Shown piece by piece: positions 1-6,868 of a stretch of 7,427 nt of DNA (position 1 is its first letter; each line of letters starts with the position of its first letter). Origin of the DNA: Clostridia bacterium (GTDB lineage Bacteria; Bacillota; Clostridia; Christensenellales; Borkfalkiaceae); assembly GCA_017504065.1 (NCBI GenBank), contig JAFVRU010000005.1, positions 1-7,427 on the forward strand, given 5' to 3'. The translations under genes and the position numbers were made by a program. The notes below the pieces were generated by a model. It searched no databases and was not told the DNA's origin. It was given only the letters and a program-made list of their open reading frames with translations.

Positions 1-405
1 CATGCGTTATGCCGAGCGGATTTTAAGAATGTTAATACAAAGCTGGCAAAGATTATCGGTCCTATTTTATCCCCAATCTTTAAGGAAGAAAAAGTTTATT
101 ATTATAAGAAAAAAATTTTGACGTATCAACAAAAATATAGTTACGTAAACAGTAAGTTCGTGAGCACTAATGCTGATAAGGATTCAAAAAAAGAAGTTTT
201 TCCCAAAGAATTGTTTGAAAAGTCTGTTGAAGTAGAATTTGAAGGGACGAAAAGTTATGCATTTAGTCATTATCACGAACATCTTAAAAAATATTATGGT
301 GATTATATGAAATTGCCGCCCAATGAAATGCAAAAACCTAAGCATAGTTTTTATGCGCAAATAGAAGATGATTTTATTTACGTTGATAACAAAAAGCAGA
401 ACTAA
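1..405 (+). CDS. LicD-family phosphotransferase, C-terminal part (5' end outside window)
   Basis: The frame is open from base 1 to the TAA at 403-405, giving 134 visible residues. There is no credible start in the window (the TTG at 118 is internal), so the gene is cut by the window edge. LicD proteins are usually about 270 residues, so roughly half is missing. The visible end has the LicD C-terminal signature: FPKELFEKSVEVEFEG (visible residues 67-82), then YYGDYMKLPP (98-107), then a Lys-His pair and an aromatic residue. By family knowledge, LicD proteins transfer phosphocholine or a related phospho-alcohol from a CDP-activated donor to a sugar on a cell-surface glycan; fukutin-type transferases are relatives. 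The following genes encode a cytidylyltransferase fusion and an aminotransferase, so the donor here is probably a CDP-linked small alcohol and not necessarily CDP-choline. The family call is firm; the transferred group is unknown. Confidence 0.85.
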   Translation, partial: HALCRADFKNVNTKLAKIIGPILSPIFKEEKVYYYKKKILTYQQKYSYVNSKFVSTNADKDSKKEVFPKELFEKSVEVEFEGTKSYAFSHYHEHLKKYYGDYMKLPPNEMQKPKHSFYAQIEDDFIYVDNKKQN

Positions 406-459
406 AACTAATAAAAAAGTATAGTTGAATATAAAATACCTTCATGTCACGCAAAAAGA

Positions 460-480
460 TAGTAATAGATTAGTATAGAT
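460..480 (+). repeat. Short imperfect tandem repeat upstream of the aminotransferase gene
   Basis: Two adjacent units, TAGTAATAGAT (460-470) and TAGTATAGAT (471-480), differ by one base. They lie in the AT-rich 96-base gap between the LicD and aminotransferase genes, 21 bases before the start codon. TATAGA at 474-479 resembles a -10 box, but no -35 box sits at a suitable distance. The repeat may be chance in AT-rich DNA. Confidence 0.35.
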
Positions 481-501
481 TAAAAGTTTGATGGAGCATA
501 T

Positions 502-1566
502 ATGTTAAATTTTTCGGTAGGTCCAGTACAATCGGATGAAAGTGTTTTAAAAATTGGTGGACAACAGATTCCTTATTTTAGGACAGAAGAGTTTTCTAAA
601 ATTATGTTGGAAAATGAGAACATGATTTTAGAACTATTAAATGCACCAAGTCAGGCAAAAGCAGTGTTTATTACTGGATCTGGTACAGCGTCAATGGAAG
701 CTGTAGTGATGAATACTTTGAGAATCTCCGATAAAGCATTGGTCGTTAATGGAGGAAGTTTTGGACAACGATTTGTGGAGTTGTTGAAACTTTATAATAT
801 TCCGTATGATGAAATATCCTTAGGGGTTGGAGAGAATTTAACAAAAGATAAACTTTCACAATACGAAAGTAAAAACTATACGGCATTTTTAGTCAATCTA
901 CACGAAACTTCTACTGGCGTTTTATATGATGCACAGCTGATTAGTGATTTTTGTAAAAGAAACGGGCTTTTTCTTGTTGTAGATGCAATAAGTGCTTTTC
1001 TTGCTGATAATGTTGATATGTTGGGGCTAGGAGCTAACGTTATAATTACAGGCTCGCAAAAAGCTTTGGCGTGCGCTCCTGGTGTATCAATTATAGTACT
1101 TTCAAAAGAAGCAATAAAAAGGGTGTTCGAGAAAAATGCCAAGTGCATGTATTTGAATCTAAAAAGCGCTCTCAAAAATCAAGAAAGGGGTCAAACGCCA
1201 TTTACTCCAGCGGTAAGCGTATTATTGCAAATACACGAAAGGTTGAGGCATATCAAAAGTCAGGGAGGAGTTTGTGGCGAAGTTGCTAAGGTAAAAGATT
1301 TGGCACAATATTTTCGCGAGAATATAAAAAATTTACCATTAGAGATGGTAACAAAAAGCCCATCTAATGCCGTAACAGCTTTATATACAAAAGATATATC
1401 TGCGTATGAAGTATGCAATATTTTAAAAAATGAATATGGGATTTGGGTTTGTCCAAATTCGGGCGAGATGAAAGATAAAATCTTTAGAGTTGGGCACATA
1501 GGTGCTTTAAGTTATGAAGATTACGATGTTTTAATTTCAGCGCTCACTAAATTATTCTATAATTAA
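502..1566 (+). CDS. Class V PLP-dependent aminotransferase (PhnW / alanine-glyoxylate aminotransferase-like)
   Basis: A 354-residue fold-type I, class V aminotransferase of normal family length. Visible motifs are GSGTASMEA (59-67, phosphate-binding region), NLHETSTG (132-139), VVDAIS with Asp161 expected to contact the PLP ring nitrogen, GSQK with Lys187 as the Schiff-base lysine, QTPFTP (231-236) and FRVGHIG, where Arg329 is expected to bind the substrate carboxylate. The enzyme should therefore be active and cytoplasmic. The ATG at 502 follows GGAG at 493-496 with a 5-base gap. Relatives include 2-aminoethylphosphonate-pyruvate transaminase (PhnW) and alanine/serine-glyoxylate aminotransferases. 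No phosphonate gene such as pepM or ppd is visible in the window, so a PhnW role is possible but unproven. The stop is 13 bases before the cytidylyltransferase fusion gene, which suggests the two enzymes act in one pathway. The substrate is inferred to be an aldehyde or ketone precursor of the group activated with CTP. Confidence 0.85.
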   Translation: MLNFSVGPVQSDESVLKIGGQQIPYFRTEEFSKIMLENENMILELLNAPSQAKAVFITGSGTASMEAVVMNTLRISDKALVVNGGSFGQRFVELLKLYNIPYDEISLGVGENLTKDKLSQYESKNYTAFLVNLHETSTGVLYDAQLISDFCKRNGLFLVVDAISAFLADNVDMLGLGANVIITGSQKALACAPGVSIIVLSKEAIKRVFEKNAKCMYLNLKSALKNQERGQTPFTPAVSVLLQIHERLRHIKSQGGVCGEVAKVKDLAQYFRENIKNLPLEMVTKSPSNAVTALYTKDISAYEVCNILKNEYGIWVCPNSGEMKDKIFRVGHIGALSYEDYDVLISALTKLFYN

Positions 1567-1579
1567 AAAAGGTACAGTA

Positions 1580-2911
1580 ATGACTAAAGTTATAACTTAC
1601 GGAACATTTGATTTGTTACATTACGGACATATAAACTTGTTGAATCGCGCAAAGGCTTTAGGCGACTATTTAATTGTTGGGGTAACGAGCGACGATTACG
1701 ATAAAATTCGCGGCAAAATCAATAATAGACAAAGTTTAATGGAGAGAGTTGCGGCACTTGAAGCGTTAAAAATAGCCGACGAAGTCATTGTTGAAGAGTA
1801 TGAAGGACAAAAAATAGATGACATTAAAAAATATGGCATTGATATCTTTACTGTTGGTTCAGACTGGAATGGTTATTTTGATTATCTAAAGGATTATTGT
1901 AAAGTTGTATATTTGCCTAGGACACAAGGTGTTTCAAGCACAGACATCAGGGCAAGTAATGCTAAAATAAAAGTGGGGATTATTGGCGAAGCGGATAATG
2001 AGCATACCAGCTTGCAAAAATTCACAAAAGAAGCATCCTATGTAAATGGAATAGAAATTGTGTGTTCAAATTGCGATATTGATAATATTGCGAAAGTAGA
2101 TGATTATGTAGATCTTCTTAAAAAGGTGGATGCCGTTTATATAACGTCTCATCCCAAAAATCACTATGAGCAAATTAAAAAAGCATTACTTGAAAAAAAA
2201 CATGTGTTATGTGAAGCTCCTATATCACTAAACGAAAAAGATTTTTTGGAACTTGTTTCGATAGCAACAAATAATAAATGCATATTGATGGAAGGTATAA
2301 AAACGGCATACACTACGGCGTATAAAAGGCTGATTTTGTTGGCAAAAACAGGTAAAATAGGCGATATTCTTTCTGTTGATGCAACTTGTACAAGTCTTAA
2401 AGATGTTCATAATTATACAAAGGAGCAATTAAAAAATAATTGGAATACAATTACAGAATGGGCGCCACTCGCTTTGTTACCGATTTTTGATTTATTGGGA
2501 GTCAATTATTTAAGTAAACGAATAACAACAAAATTAATTGATAAAGAAAATTCTTTCGATTCGTTTACCAAAATTGATTTTTTATACAAAGATTCAACTG
2601 CATCAATTAAAGTAGCAAAGTGTGCGAAATCAGAAGGTAGTTTAATTATAACGGGATCAAACGGATACATATATGTACCTGCACCATGGTGGAAGACGGA
2701 TTATTTTGAAATCAGATACGAAAACCCTACTGAAAACAAGAGATTTTTTTATCAGTTAGATGGTGAAGGTATACGTTACGAAATCGCTGTGTTTACAAAA
2801 GCTGTCGAATTAGGGAAAAGCAATGATGTTATTGACGAAAATATATCGAAGGCAATTGCATTGGTGATGCAAGATTTTTATTCGAAAAAAGATGTTTATT
2901 ATTTAGAATAA
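1580..2911 (+). CDS. TagD-like cytidylyltransferase fused to a divergent Gfo/Idh/MocA-like domain
   Basis: A 443-residue, two-domain protein. Residues 1-125 match the whole of a TagD-type CTP:glycerol-3-phosphate cytidylyltransferase (about 129 residues alone). They show ITYGTFDLLHYGH with the HxGH nucleotide-binding motif (14-17), VGSDWNGYFDYL (92-103) and RTQGVSST (114-121), equivalent to the RTxGISTT signature. Residues about 130-443 resemble a Gfo/Idh/MocA oxidoreductase: VGIIG (132-136) begins the Rossmann fold, and VDAVYITSHPKNHYEQIKKA (183-202) and KTGKIGDILSVDA (256-268) are typical. Two family hallmarks are changed: the usual EKP is EAP (212-214), and the usual G-rich DxxxH region reads APLALLPIFDLLG (295-307). 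The N-domain probably makes a CDP-alcohol; the C-domain may oxidise or reduce the alcohol or only bind it. The start follows AAAGG, 7 bases upstream. It probably shares a transcript with the aminotransferase gene. Domain calls are firm; the substrate is unknown. Confidence 0.85.
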   Translation: MTKVITYGTFDLLHYGHINLLNRAKALGDYLIVGVTSDDYDKIRGKINNRQSLMERVAALEALKIADEVIVEEYEGQKIDDIKKYGIDIFTVGSDWNGYFDYLKDYCKVVYLPRTQGVSSTDIRASNAKIKVGIIGEADNEHTSLQKFTKEASYVNGIEIVCSNCDIDNIAKVDDYVDLLKKVDAVYITSHPKNHYEQIKKALLEKKHVLCEAPISLNEKDFLELVSIATNNKCILMEGIKTAYTTAYKRLILLAKTGKIGDILSVDATCTSLKDVHNYTKEQLKNNWNTITEWAPLALLPIFDLLGVNYLSKRITTKLIDKENSFDSFTKIDFLYKDSTASIKVAKCAKSEGSLIITGSNGYIYVPAPWWKTDYFEIRYENPTENKRFFYQLDGEGIRYEIAVFTKAVELGKSNDVIDENISKAIALVMQDFYSKKDVYYLE

Positions 2912-2930
2912 TTTTTAGAATGAATTAAAA

Positions 2931-2998
2931 ATGTACTTTAAGTGAATTGCGGTTACGGAAAAAGAAATACGAGAAAAATTGTTAATGCAATCCATATG
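2931..2998 (+). pseudogene. Decayed 5' end of a GT4 glycosyltransferase gene
   Basis: Bases 2933-2998 align without gaps to the start of the intact glycosyltransferase gene (5661-5726), with 49 of 66 bases identical by hand count. Read in that frame they give VL-stop-VNCGYGKRNTRKIVNAIH against VLQVNCVYKKGSTGKIVSVIH in the intact protein. The third codon is now TAA, and the GSTG loop reads NTR in place of STG after an Arg. An ATG at 2931 sits where the old start would be, but it is out of frame, as if about four bases were lost. Similarity fades after 2998; LFFST near 3024-3036 in the same frame could match FFST of the intact protein (75-78), which would need an internal deletion and is uncertain. 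It is not a copy of the neighbouring gene at 3189. Confidence 0.65.
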
Positions 2999-3105
2999 CC
3001 TTTTAAGCGCAAGGAAAAGAAATTGTTCTTCTCAACGGGGGAAACGGGTGTTTCAAATTTCGACGGGGTTGGATTTTGAAAGTATCACAAGTTATAGCTT
3101 TTTCG

Positions 3106-3135
3106 CTTCGAGACAGAAATCGAAGATGGTTTTTT
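3106..3135 (+). terminator. Weak terminator-like hairpin with T-run
   Basis: CTTCGA (3106-3111) and TCGAAG (3120-3125) form a perfect 6-base stem around an 8-base loop. Four bases later there is a run of six T (3130-3135). The stem is short and only half G+C, and the T-run is displaced, so termination would be partial at best. If used, it would separate the decoration genes from the glycosyltransferase genes. Confidence 0.25.
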
Positions 3136-3175
3136 GTTAGAAGCACGCAGGTAAAGTACGTTCAAATCAGGGGAC

Positions 3176-3181
3176 AGGAAG
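3176..3181 (+). promoter_or_regulatory. Ribosome binding site AGGAAG with two possible ATG starts
   Basis: AGGAAG lies 7 bases before the ATG at 3189 and 10 bases before the adjacent ATG at 3192. Both spacings are workable. The 3189 start is used here, but the second would remove only one methionine. Confidence 0.6.
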
Positions 3182-3188
3182 CAGTTTT

Positions 3189-4385
3189 ATGATGAAAAAG
3201 GTCTATTTAATAACAAATTATTTTCATTTTGTTCAAGAAAAAGAAAGCAATCGATATCGTGAGTTGGCGGAAATGCTTGCGCAGACACCGAATATTGAAT
3301 TGGAAGTGATCACGTCGGCATTTTATCAAAGAACAAAAACTTTTCGAGACAATATAGATAAATTGGTCTCAGGGATTCCCTATAAAGTAACGTTTATACA
3401 AGAAATCGGCTATAAGAAAAATATTAGCTTACAGCGTTTAAAAACGTCTAAAGTTTTTGCGAAAAATACGTTAAAATATTTAAAATCACAACCGAAAGCT
3501 GATTTGATTTATCAAGTTGTACCTACGTTAGACGTTGCCAATCTTGTCAGTAAATATGCTAAGAAAAATAACATTCCGTTAATTGTTGACATTCAAGATC
3601 TTTGGCCGGAAGCGTTTAAAATGGCAATCAATATTCCCGTTATTAGCGATTTGTTGTTTTTGCCATTAAAGTTAAAGGCGAATCAGATCTATAAAAGAGC
3701 GGATGCGATTTGCGCAGTATCACAAACTTACGTGGATCGGGCTTTAAAGGTAAATCGGAAATGCCAAAAGGGAACCGCTGCATATATTGGTATAAATTTG
3801 GCGAGATTCGATGAAAACGTGGAAAAGGGAAACTGCCGAAAGGAAGAAAAAATCACATTAGCGTATTGTGGGTCTTTGGAAAAAAGTTATGATATCAAAC
3901 TCGTGATAGATGCTTTGTCATTGATGAAAGCTCCCCCCGCCTTTCTTGTAATGGGCGATGGGGCTGAAAGAGAAAGCTTTGCAGAATACGCAAAACATAA
4001 AGGTGTAGAAGTAGAGTTTACAGGGTTTTTACCGTATTCGGAAATGTGCGGGCGATTGTGTGCTTGCGATATGGTTATCAATCCTATTATTGGAAGTTCG
4101 GTAGCGAGTATTATCAATAAACACGGGGATTATGCGGCGTGTGTATTGCCCGTAATCAATACGCAAAACAGTCGAGAATATTGCAACCTAATTGAAAGTT
4201 ATAATATGGGATATAATTGCGTGGGATATTCGGCGGAGCAATTGGCGGAAACCATACACAGGTTAATGCAAGATGAGACGTTGCGTGTACAAATGGGGAA
4301 AAACGCACGGAAATGCGCCGAAGAAAAATTCGATAGAGCGAAAACGTATCAAAATTTGGTTGAGGTTGTTAAAAATTTCTTATGA
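3189..4385 (+). CDS. GT4-type glycosyltransferase (WbuB-like)
   Basis: A 398-residue cytoplasmic glycosyltransferase with a GT-B fold, of usual family length. The N-terminal acceptor domain shows VYLITNYFHF (5-14), ESNRYRELAEML (19-30) and IVDIQDLWPE (132-141), which is typical of the WbuB-like group. The C-terminal nucleotide-sugar domain shows ITLAYCGSLEKSYDIKLVI (222-240), VMGDGAERESF (254-264) and SIINKHGDYAACVLPVI (307-323). The classic E-x7-E motif of many GT4 enzymes is replaced by the Asn-Lys...Asp-Tyr version, and the usual ASGLPV turn reads AACVLPV. It should transfer a sugar from a nucleotide-sugar donor to a lipid-linked intermediate; donor and linkage cannot be read from sequence. 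Its TGA overlaps the next ATG by four bases (ATGA at 4382-4385), so translation of the two is probably coupled. The G+C content appears higher than in the genes before 2912. Confidence 0.88.
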   Translation: MMKKVYLITNYFHFVQEKESNRYRELAEMLAQTPNIELEVITSAFYQRTKTFRDNIDKLVSGIPYKVTFIQEIGYKKNISLQRLKTSKVFAKNTLKYLKSQPKADLIYQVVPTLDVANLVSKYAKKNNIPLIVDIQDLWPEAFKMAINIPVISDLLFLPLKLKANQIYKRADAICAVSQTYVDRALKVNRKCQKGTAAYIGINLARFDENVEKGNCRKEEKITLAYCGSLEKSYDIKLVIDALSLMKAPPAFLVMGDGAERESFAEYAKHKGVEVEFTGFLPYSEMCGRLCACDMVINPIIGSSVASIINKHGDYAACVLPVINTQNSREYCNLIESYNMGYNCVGYSAEQLAETIHRLMQDETLRVQMGKNARKCAEEKFDRAKTYQNLVEVVKNFL

Positions 4386-5653
4386 AAGTACTGATTATTT
4401 CTCACAATCCAATGTCACCTAGACATAGCATTGGGAAAGCTTTACTTGCAATGTTTTCTGAATTTCAACCAGAAGAGATTTGTCAGCTTTATATAAACGG
4501 TTACACTCCGAAAGAAGACGTATGCTCGTCGTTTTTTCGGATTACGGATAAAAATGCGTTGAAAGGGGTTTTTACGAGAAAAGTTGCGGGAACGGTTGTA
4601 TCGCCTGCAGTAGGAGAACAAGGCGCTGTGGCTCAAAATACGCAGAGTAAAAAAAGTTGTAGCGCGATAAAAAACAGAATGCCGCACAGAGAATTGTTAA
4701 GGGATTTTATTTGGTCAATTTCGCCTTGGTATAATAAAGCCTTAAAAGCATGGATAGAGAAAGAAAAACCTACGTGTATTTTTGTGGCGATCGGTAGCGG
4801 GAAATTCCTTTATCATATTGCTTTGAAGATTGCAAAGGAATACAATCTGCCAATCTTTACCTATATTTGCGATGATTTTTATTCGATTAATCCCCCGAAA
4901 ACTTTATTGGGACCGCTTTGGAAAAAGCGGATTCAAAGAAAGAGCAAAGAATTATTTGGAAAATCTAAAGTTTTAATTTCTATTGCGTACGAGTTAAGTG
5001 AATTCTATAAAAAAGAATTTGAGAAACCAACGTTTACGATTATGATGGGCACGAATTATAACGTTTCATCGAACATTCGCGTCAAAGAAAATATTAAAAC
5101 AATCAGATATTTTGGAAAACTGACAATCAATCGATACAAATCCATTGCAGAGATTGGACGGGTTATCGACGAAATGAATCAAGAAGAAAAAACGGACTAT
5201 TCGTTAGAGATTTATTGTAGCGATATTTGGGATGAAGTAAAAAGAGAATTTGAAAATATCCAGTCGGTTCAATTTTATCCGTTTATTACGGGGGAAGAAT
5301 TTACAAAAACGTTTTTTGCTTCGGATGCGCTTTTACACGTAGAAGCATTTGATGAAACATCCATCAGTAGAGTGAAACATTCTGTTTCTACAAAGATTGC
5401 GGATAGTTTGGCGAGCGGGATTCCGTTGTTTGCGTATGGACCGGAAGAAGTATCTTCCATAAAGCATTTATTGAGAAATGATTGCGGTATAGTAGTAACC
5501 AGCAAAGAAGACTTAAAAAAGAAATTGAAAATGCTTTTTTCCGAGAGTGAAAAGACAGAAGAAGTTGCACGACAAGCACTTGTCGCGGCGGAGAAATATC
5601 ACAATCCACAAAAAACCAGTCAAGAATTATATAACTTGATATTAGGAAGTTAA
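4382..5653 (+). CDS. GT-B glycosyltransferase, specificity unknown
   Basis: A 423-residue protein with a glycosyltransferase GT-B layout but without the strongest GT4 motifs. The N-terminal part starts MKVLIISHNPMSPRHSIGKA. Residues about 65-100 are rich in Ala, Gly, Val, Ser and Lys and look like a variable linker. CIFVAIGSGKFLYHIALKIA (132-151) and TYICDDFYS (160-168) follow. The C-terminal part has RYFGKLTINRYKSIAEIGR (242-260), FFASDALLHVEAFDE (311-325) and STKIADSLASGIPLFAYGP (336-354), which fit a nucleotide-sugar binding domain; here Thr-Lys occupies the place of the second glutamate of E-x7-E. No strong ribosome site is visible (GAGG lies 16 bases upstream), so translation probably depends on the overlapping upstream gene. 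The role is inferred as adding one sugar of the repeat unit. An acceptor-modifying or other transferase is less likely. Confidence 0.78.
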   Translation: MKVLIISHNPMSPRHSIGKALLAMFSEFQPEEICQLYINGYTPKEDVCSSFFRITDKNALKGVFTRKVAGTVVSPAVGEQGAVAQNTQSKKSCSAIKNRMPHRELLRDFIWSISPWYNKALKAWIEKEKPTCIFVAIGSGKFLYHIALKIAKEYNLPIFTYICDDFYSINPPKTLLGPLWKKRIQRKSKELFGKSKVLISIAYELSEFYKKEFEKPTFTIMMGTNYNVSSNIRVKENIKTIRYFGKLTINRYKSIAEIGRVIDEMNQEEKTDYSLEIYCSDIWDEVKREFENIQSVQFYPFITGEEFTKTFFASDALLHVEAFDETSISRVKHSVSTKIADSLASGIPLFAYGPEEVSSIKHLLRNDCGIVVTSKEDLKKKLKMLFSESEKTEEVARQALVAAEKYHNPQKTSQELYNLILGS

Positions 5654-5654
5654 A

Positions 5655-6860
5655 ATGAAAGTACTTCAAGTGAATTGCGTATACAAAAAAGGCAGTACGG
5701 GGAAAATTGTTTCTGTGATTCATAACGCCTTACAAGAAGCAAATATCGAAAGCGTGGTTTGTTACGGTCGCGGAGAAAAAATTCCAGAGAAAAACGTATA
5801 TAAAACTTGTCCTGAGTGGTACGCAAAAATACAAAATTTGTTCAGTCGTTTGACGGGACTAATGTATGGCGGGTGTTTTTTCTCAACGAACAAATTGATT
5901 TCTATTATGAAACGCGAAAAACCGGACATTGTGCACTTGCATTGTATTAACGGATATTTCGTGAATATTTATCGTTTGGTTTCTTGGTTAAAAAAGTCAG
6001 GAATCAAAACTGTGTTGACGTTGCATGCGGAGTTTATGTATACGGCAAATTGCGGACATGCGGTTGAATGCGAGAAATGGAAAACGGGTTGCGGCAAGTG
6101 TTCACGGTATAAAAAGGAAACGAAATCTTTGCTGTTTGATCGAACGCACCATTCATGGAAAAAAATGCGAAAAGCATTTGACGGATTTTCGAATTTAACG
6201 GTTGTTTCTGTGTCCGAATGGCTTATGGAAAGGGCGCAACAATCCCCGTTTTTAGCGGATAAAAAACATTGCGTCGTTTATAACGGAGTTGATACAGCAG
6301 TGTTTCAGATTTGTGAAACGGACGACCTGCGAGTAGGCTATGGGTTAAAAGATGAAAAAGTGATTTTGCACGTTACGCCGAGTTTTAGTGATAATCCTAA
6401 CAGCTTGAAAGGCGGATATTATGTTTTGAAACTTGCGGAGAGAATGCAAAACGAAAACGTTAAACTGATTGTTGCAGGGCAGTATCCCGCAGGGTTAAAA
6501 GTTCCGTCAAACGTAATTCTGTTGGGTCGGGTTTCTAATCAAAAAGATTTGGCGCAGCTGTATTCCATGGCAGATCTTACGCTATTGACATGCAAAAGAG
6601 AAACCTTTTCGATGGTATGCGTGGAAAGTTTATGTTGCGGGACACCTGTCGTAGGATTTCAAGCGGGCGCGCCCGAGCAAATTTCACTTCCCGAATACAG
6701 TAAGTTTGTGGCGTATGGCGACGAACAAGCGTTATATGCAACAGTCAAAGATTTTTTAAGCAAAGATTTTTCGAAACAAGAAATACAAAAAGAAGCGGAA
6801 AAGAAATACGCGAAGTCGGCAATGACAAACGGATATGTTGCCGTTTATAAGGAGCAGTAA
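5655..6860 (+). CDS. GT4 glycosyltransferase with Cys cluster (WcaC/colanic-acid type)
   Basis: A 401-residue GT4 glycosyltransferase with all main motifs. NCVYKKGSTGKIV (7-19) has the glycine-rich acceptor-domain loop, and KPDIVHLHCINGYFVNI (89-105) and LTLHAEFMYT (121-130) are typical of this group. The Cys cluster C133, C139, C146, C149 with H135 is followed by SVSEWLMERA (185-194), YNGVDTAVF (209-217), SLKGGYYVLKLAE (250-262) and ETFSMVCVESLCCGTPVVGF. In the last motif Glu316 and Glu324 form the E-x7-E pair that holds the nucleotide-sugar. The enzyme should be active in the cytoplasm or at the membrane surface, adding a hexose-type sugar to the lipid-linked unit; the exact sugar is unknown. 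AGGAAG at 5644-5649, five bases before the ATG, supports the start. One base separates it from the upstream stop. Its 5' end resembles the remnant at 2931-2998. Confidence 0.92.
   Translation: MKVLQVNCVYKKGSTGKIVSVIHNALQEANIESVVCYGRGEKIPEKNVYKTCPEWYAKIQNLFSRLTGLMYGGCFFSTNKLISIMKREKPDIVHLHCINGYFVNIYRLVSWLKKSGIKTVLTLHAEFMYTANCGHAVECEKWKTGCGKCSRYKKETKSLLFDRTHHSWKKMRKAFDGFSNLTVVSVSEWLMERAQQSPFLADKKHCVVYNGVDTAVFQICETDDLRVGYGLKDEKVILHVTPSFSDNPNSLKGGYYVLKLAERMQNENVKLIVAGQYPAGLKVPSNVILLGRVSNQKDLAQLYSMADLTLLTCKRETFSMVCVESLCCGTPVVGFQAGAPEQISLPEYSKFVAYGDEQALYATVKDFLSKDFSKQEIQKEAEKKYAKSAMTNGYVAVYKEQ
6849..6854 (+). promoter_or_regulatory. Distant ribosome binding site AAGGAG for the EpsG-family gene
   Basis: AAGGAG lies inside the last codons of the upstream gene, 14 bases before the ATG at 6869, which is longer than usual. 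The only nearer candidate is the weak AGGGT at 6860-6864. Translation may rely partly on ribosomes finishing the upstream gene. Confidence 0.4.
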
Positions 6861-6868
6861 GGGTCAGT

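Larger units (their letters stand above)
2999..3188 (+). other. Intergenic stretch without an intact gene
   Basis: This is the rest of the 277-base gap after the glycosyltransferase remnant. It holds a weak hairpin at 3106-3125 and the ribosome site of the next gene. One frame is open from 3007 to the TGA at 3190-3192 (61 codons) and overlaps the next start codon, but it has no ATG, no clear ribosome site and no family motif I recognise. No convincing -35/-10 pair was seen. It may be further decayed coding DNA or an unselected recombination junction. Confidence 0.4.

Noticed and set aside
118..405. A separate 95-residue gene starting at TTG 118
   Set aside because: The frame is open upstream to base 1 and the protein continues smoothly, so TTG 118 is internal to the cut LicD gene.
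421..480. A promoter before the aminotransferase gene (TTGAAT at 425-430, TATAGA at 474-479)
   Set aside because: The boxes are 43 bases apart and no better pair was found; AT-rich DNA gives many such matches.
1071..1289. A 72-codon + strand frame inside the aminotransferase gene
   Set aside because: It overlaps a gene with clear catalytic motifs and its translation has no recognisable domain.
2996..3079. A 27-codon ATG frame in the gap
   Set aside because: It is too short, has no ribosome site, and is in the same frame as the glycosyltransferase fossil.
3069..3098. A promoter before the first glycosyltransferase gene (TTGGAT, 18 bases, TATAGC)
   Set aside because: The -35 box matches consensus at only three of six bases and the -10 box is weak.
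3007..3192. A 61-codon open frame whose TGA overlaps the ATG of the next gene
   Set aside because: It has no ATG and no ribosome site, it is Arg-rich unlike its neighbours, and it shows no motif I recognise. A chance open frame or decayed DNA is more likely.
5388..5723. A 111-codon antisense frame across the end of one glycosyltransferase gene and the start of the next
   Set aside because: It lies opposite two well-supported genes, has no ribosome site worth noting and has no motif.
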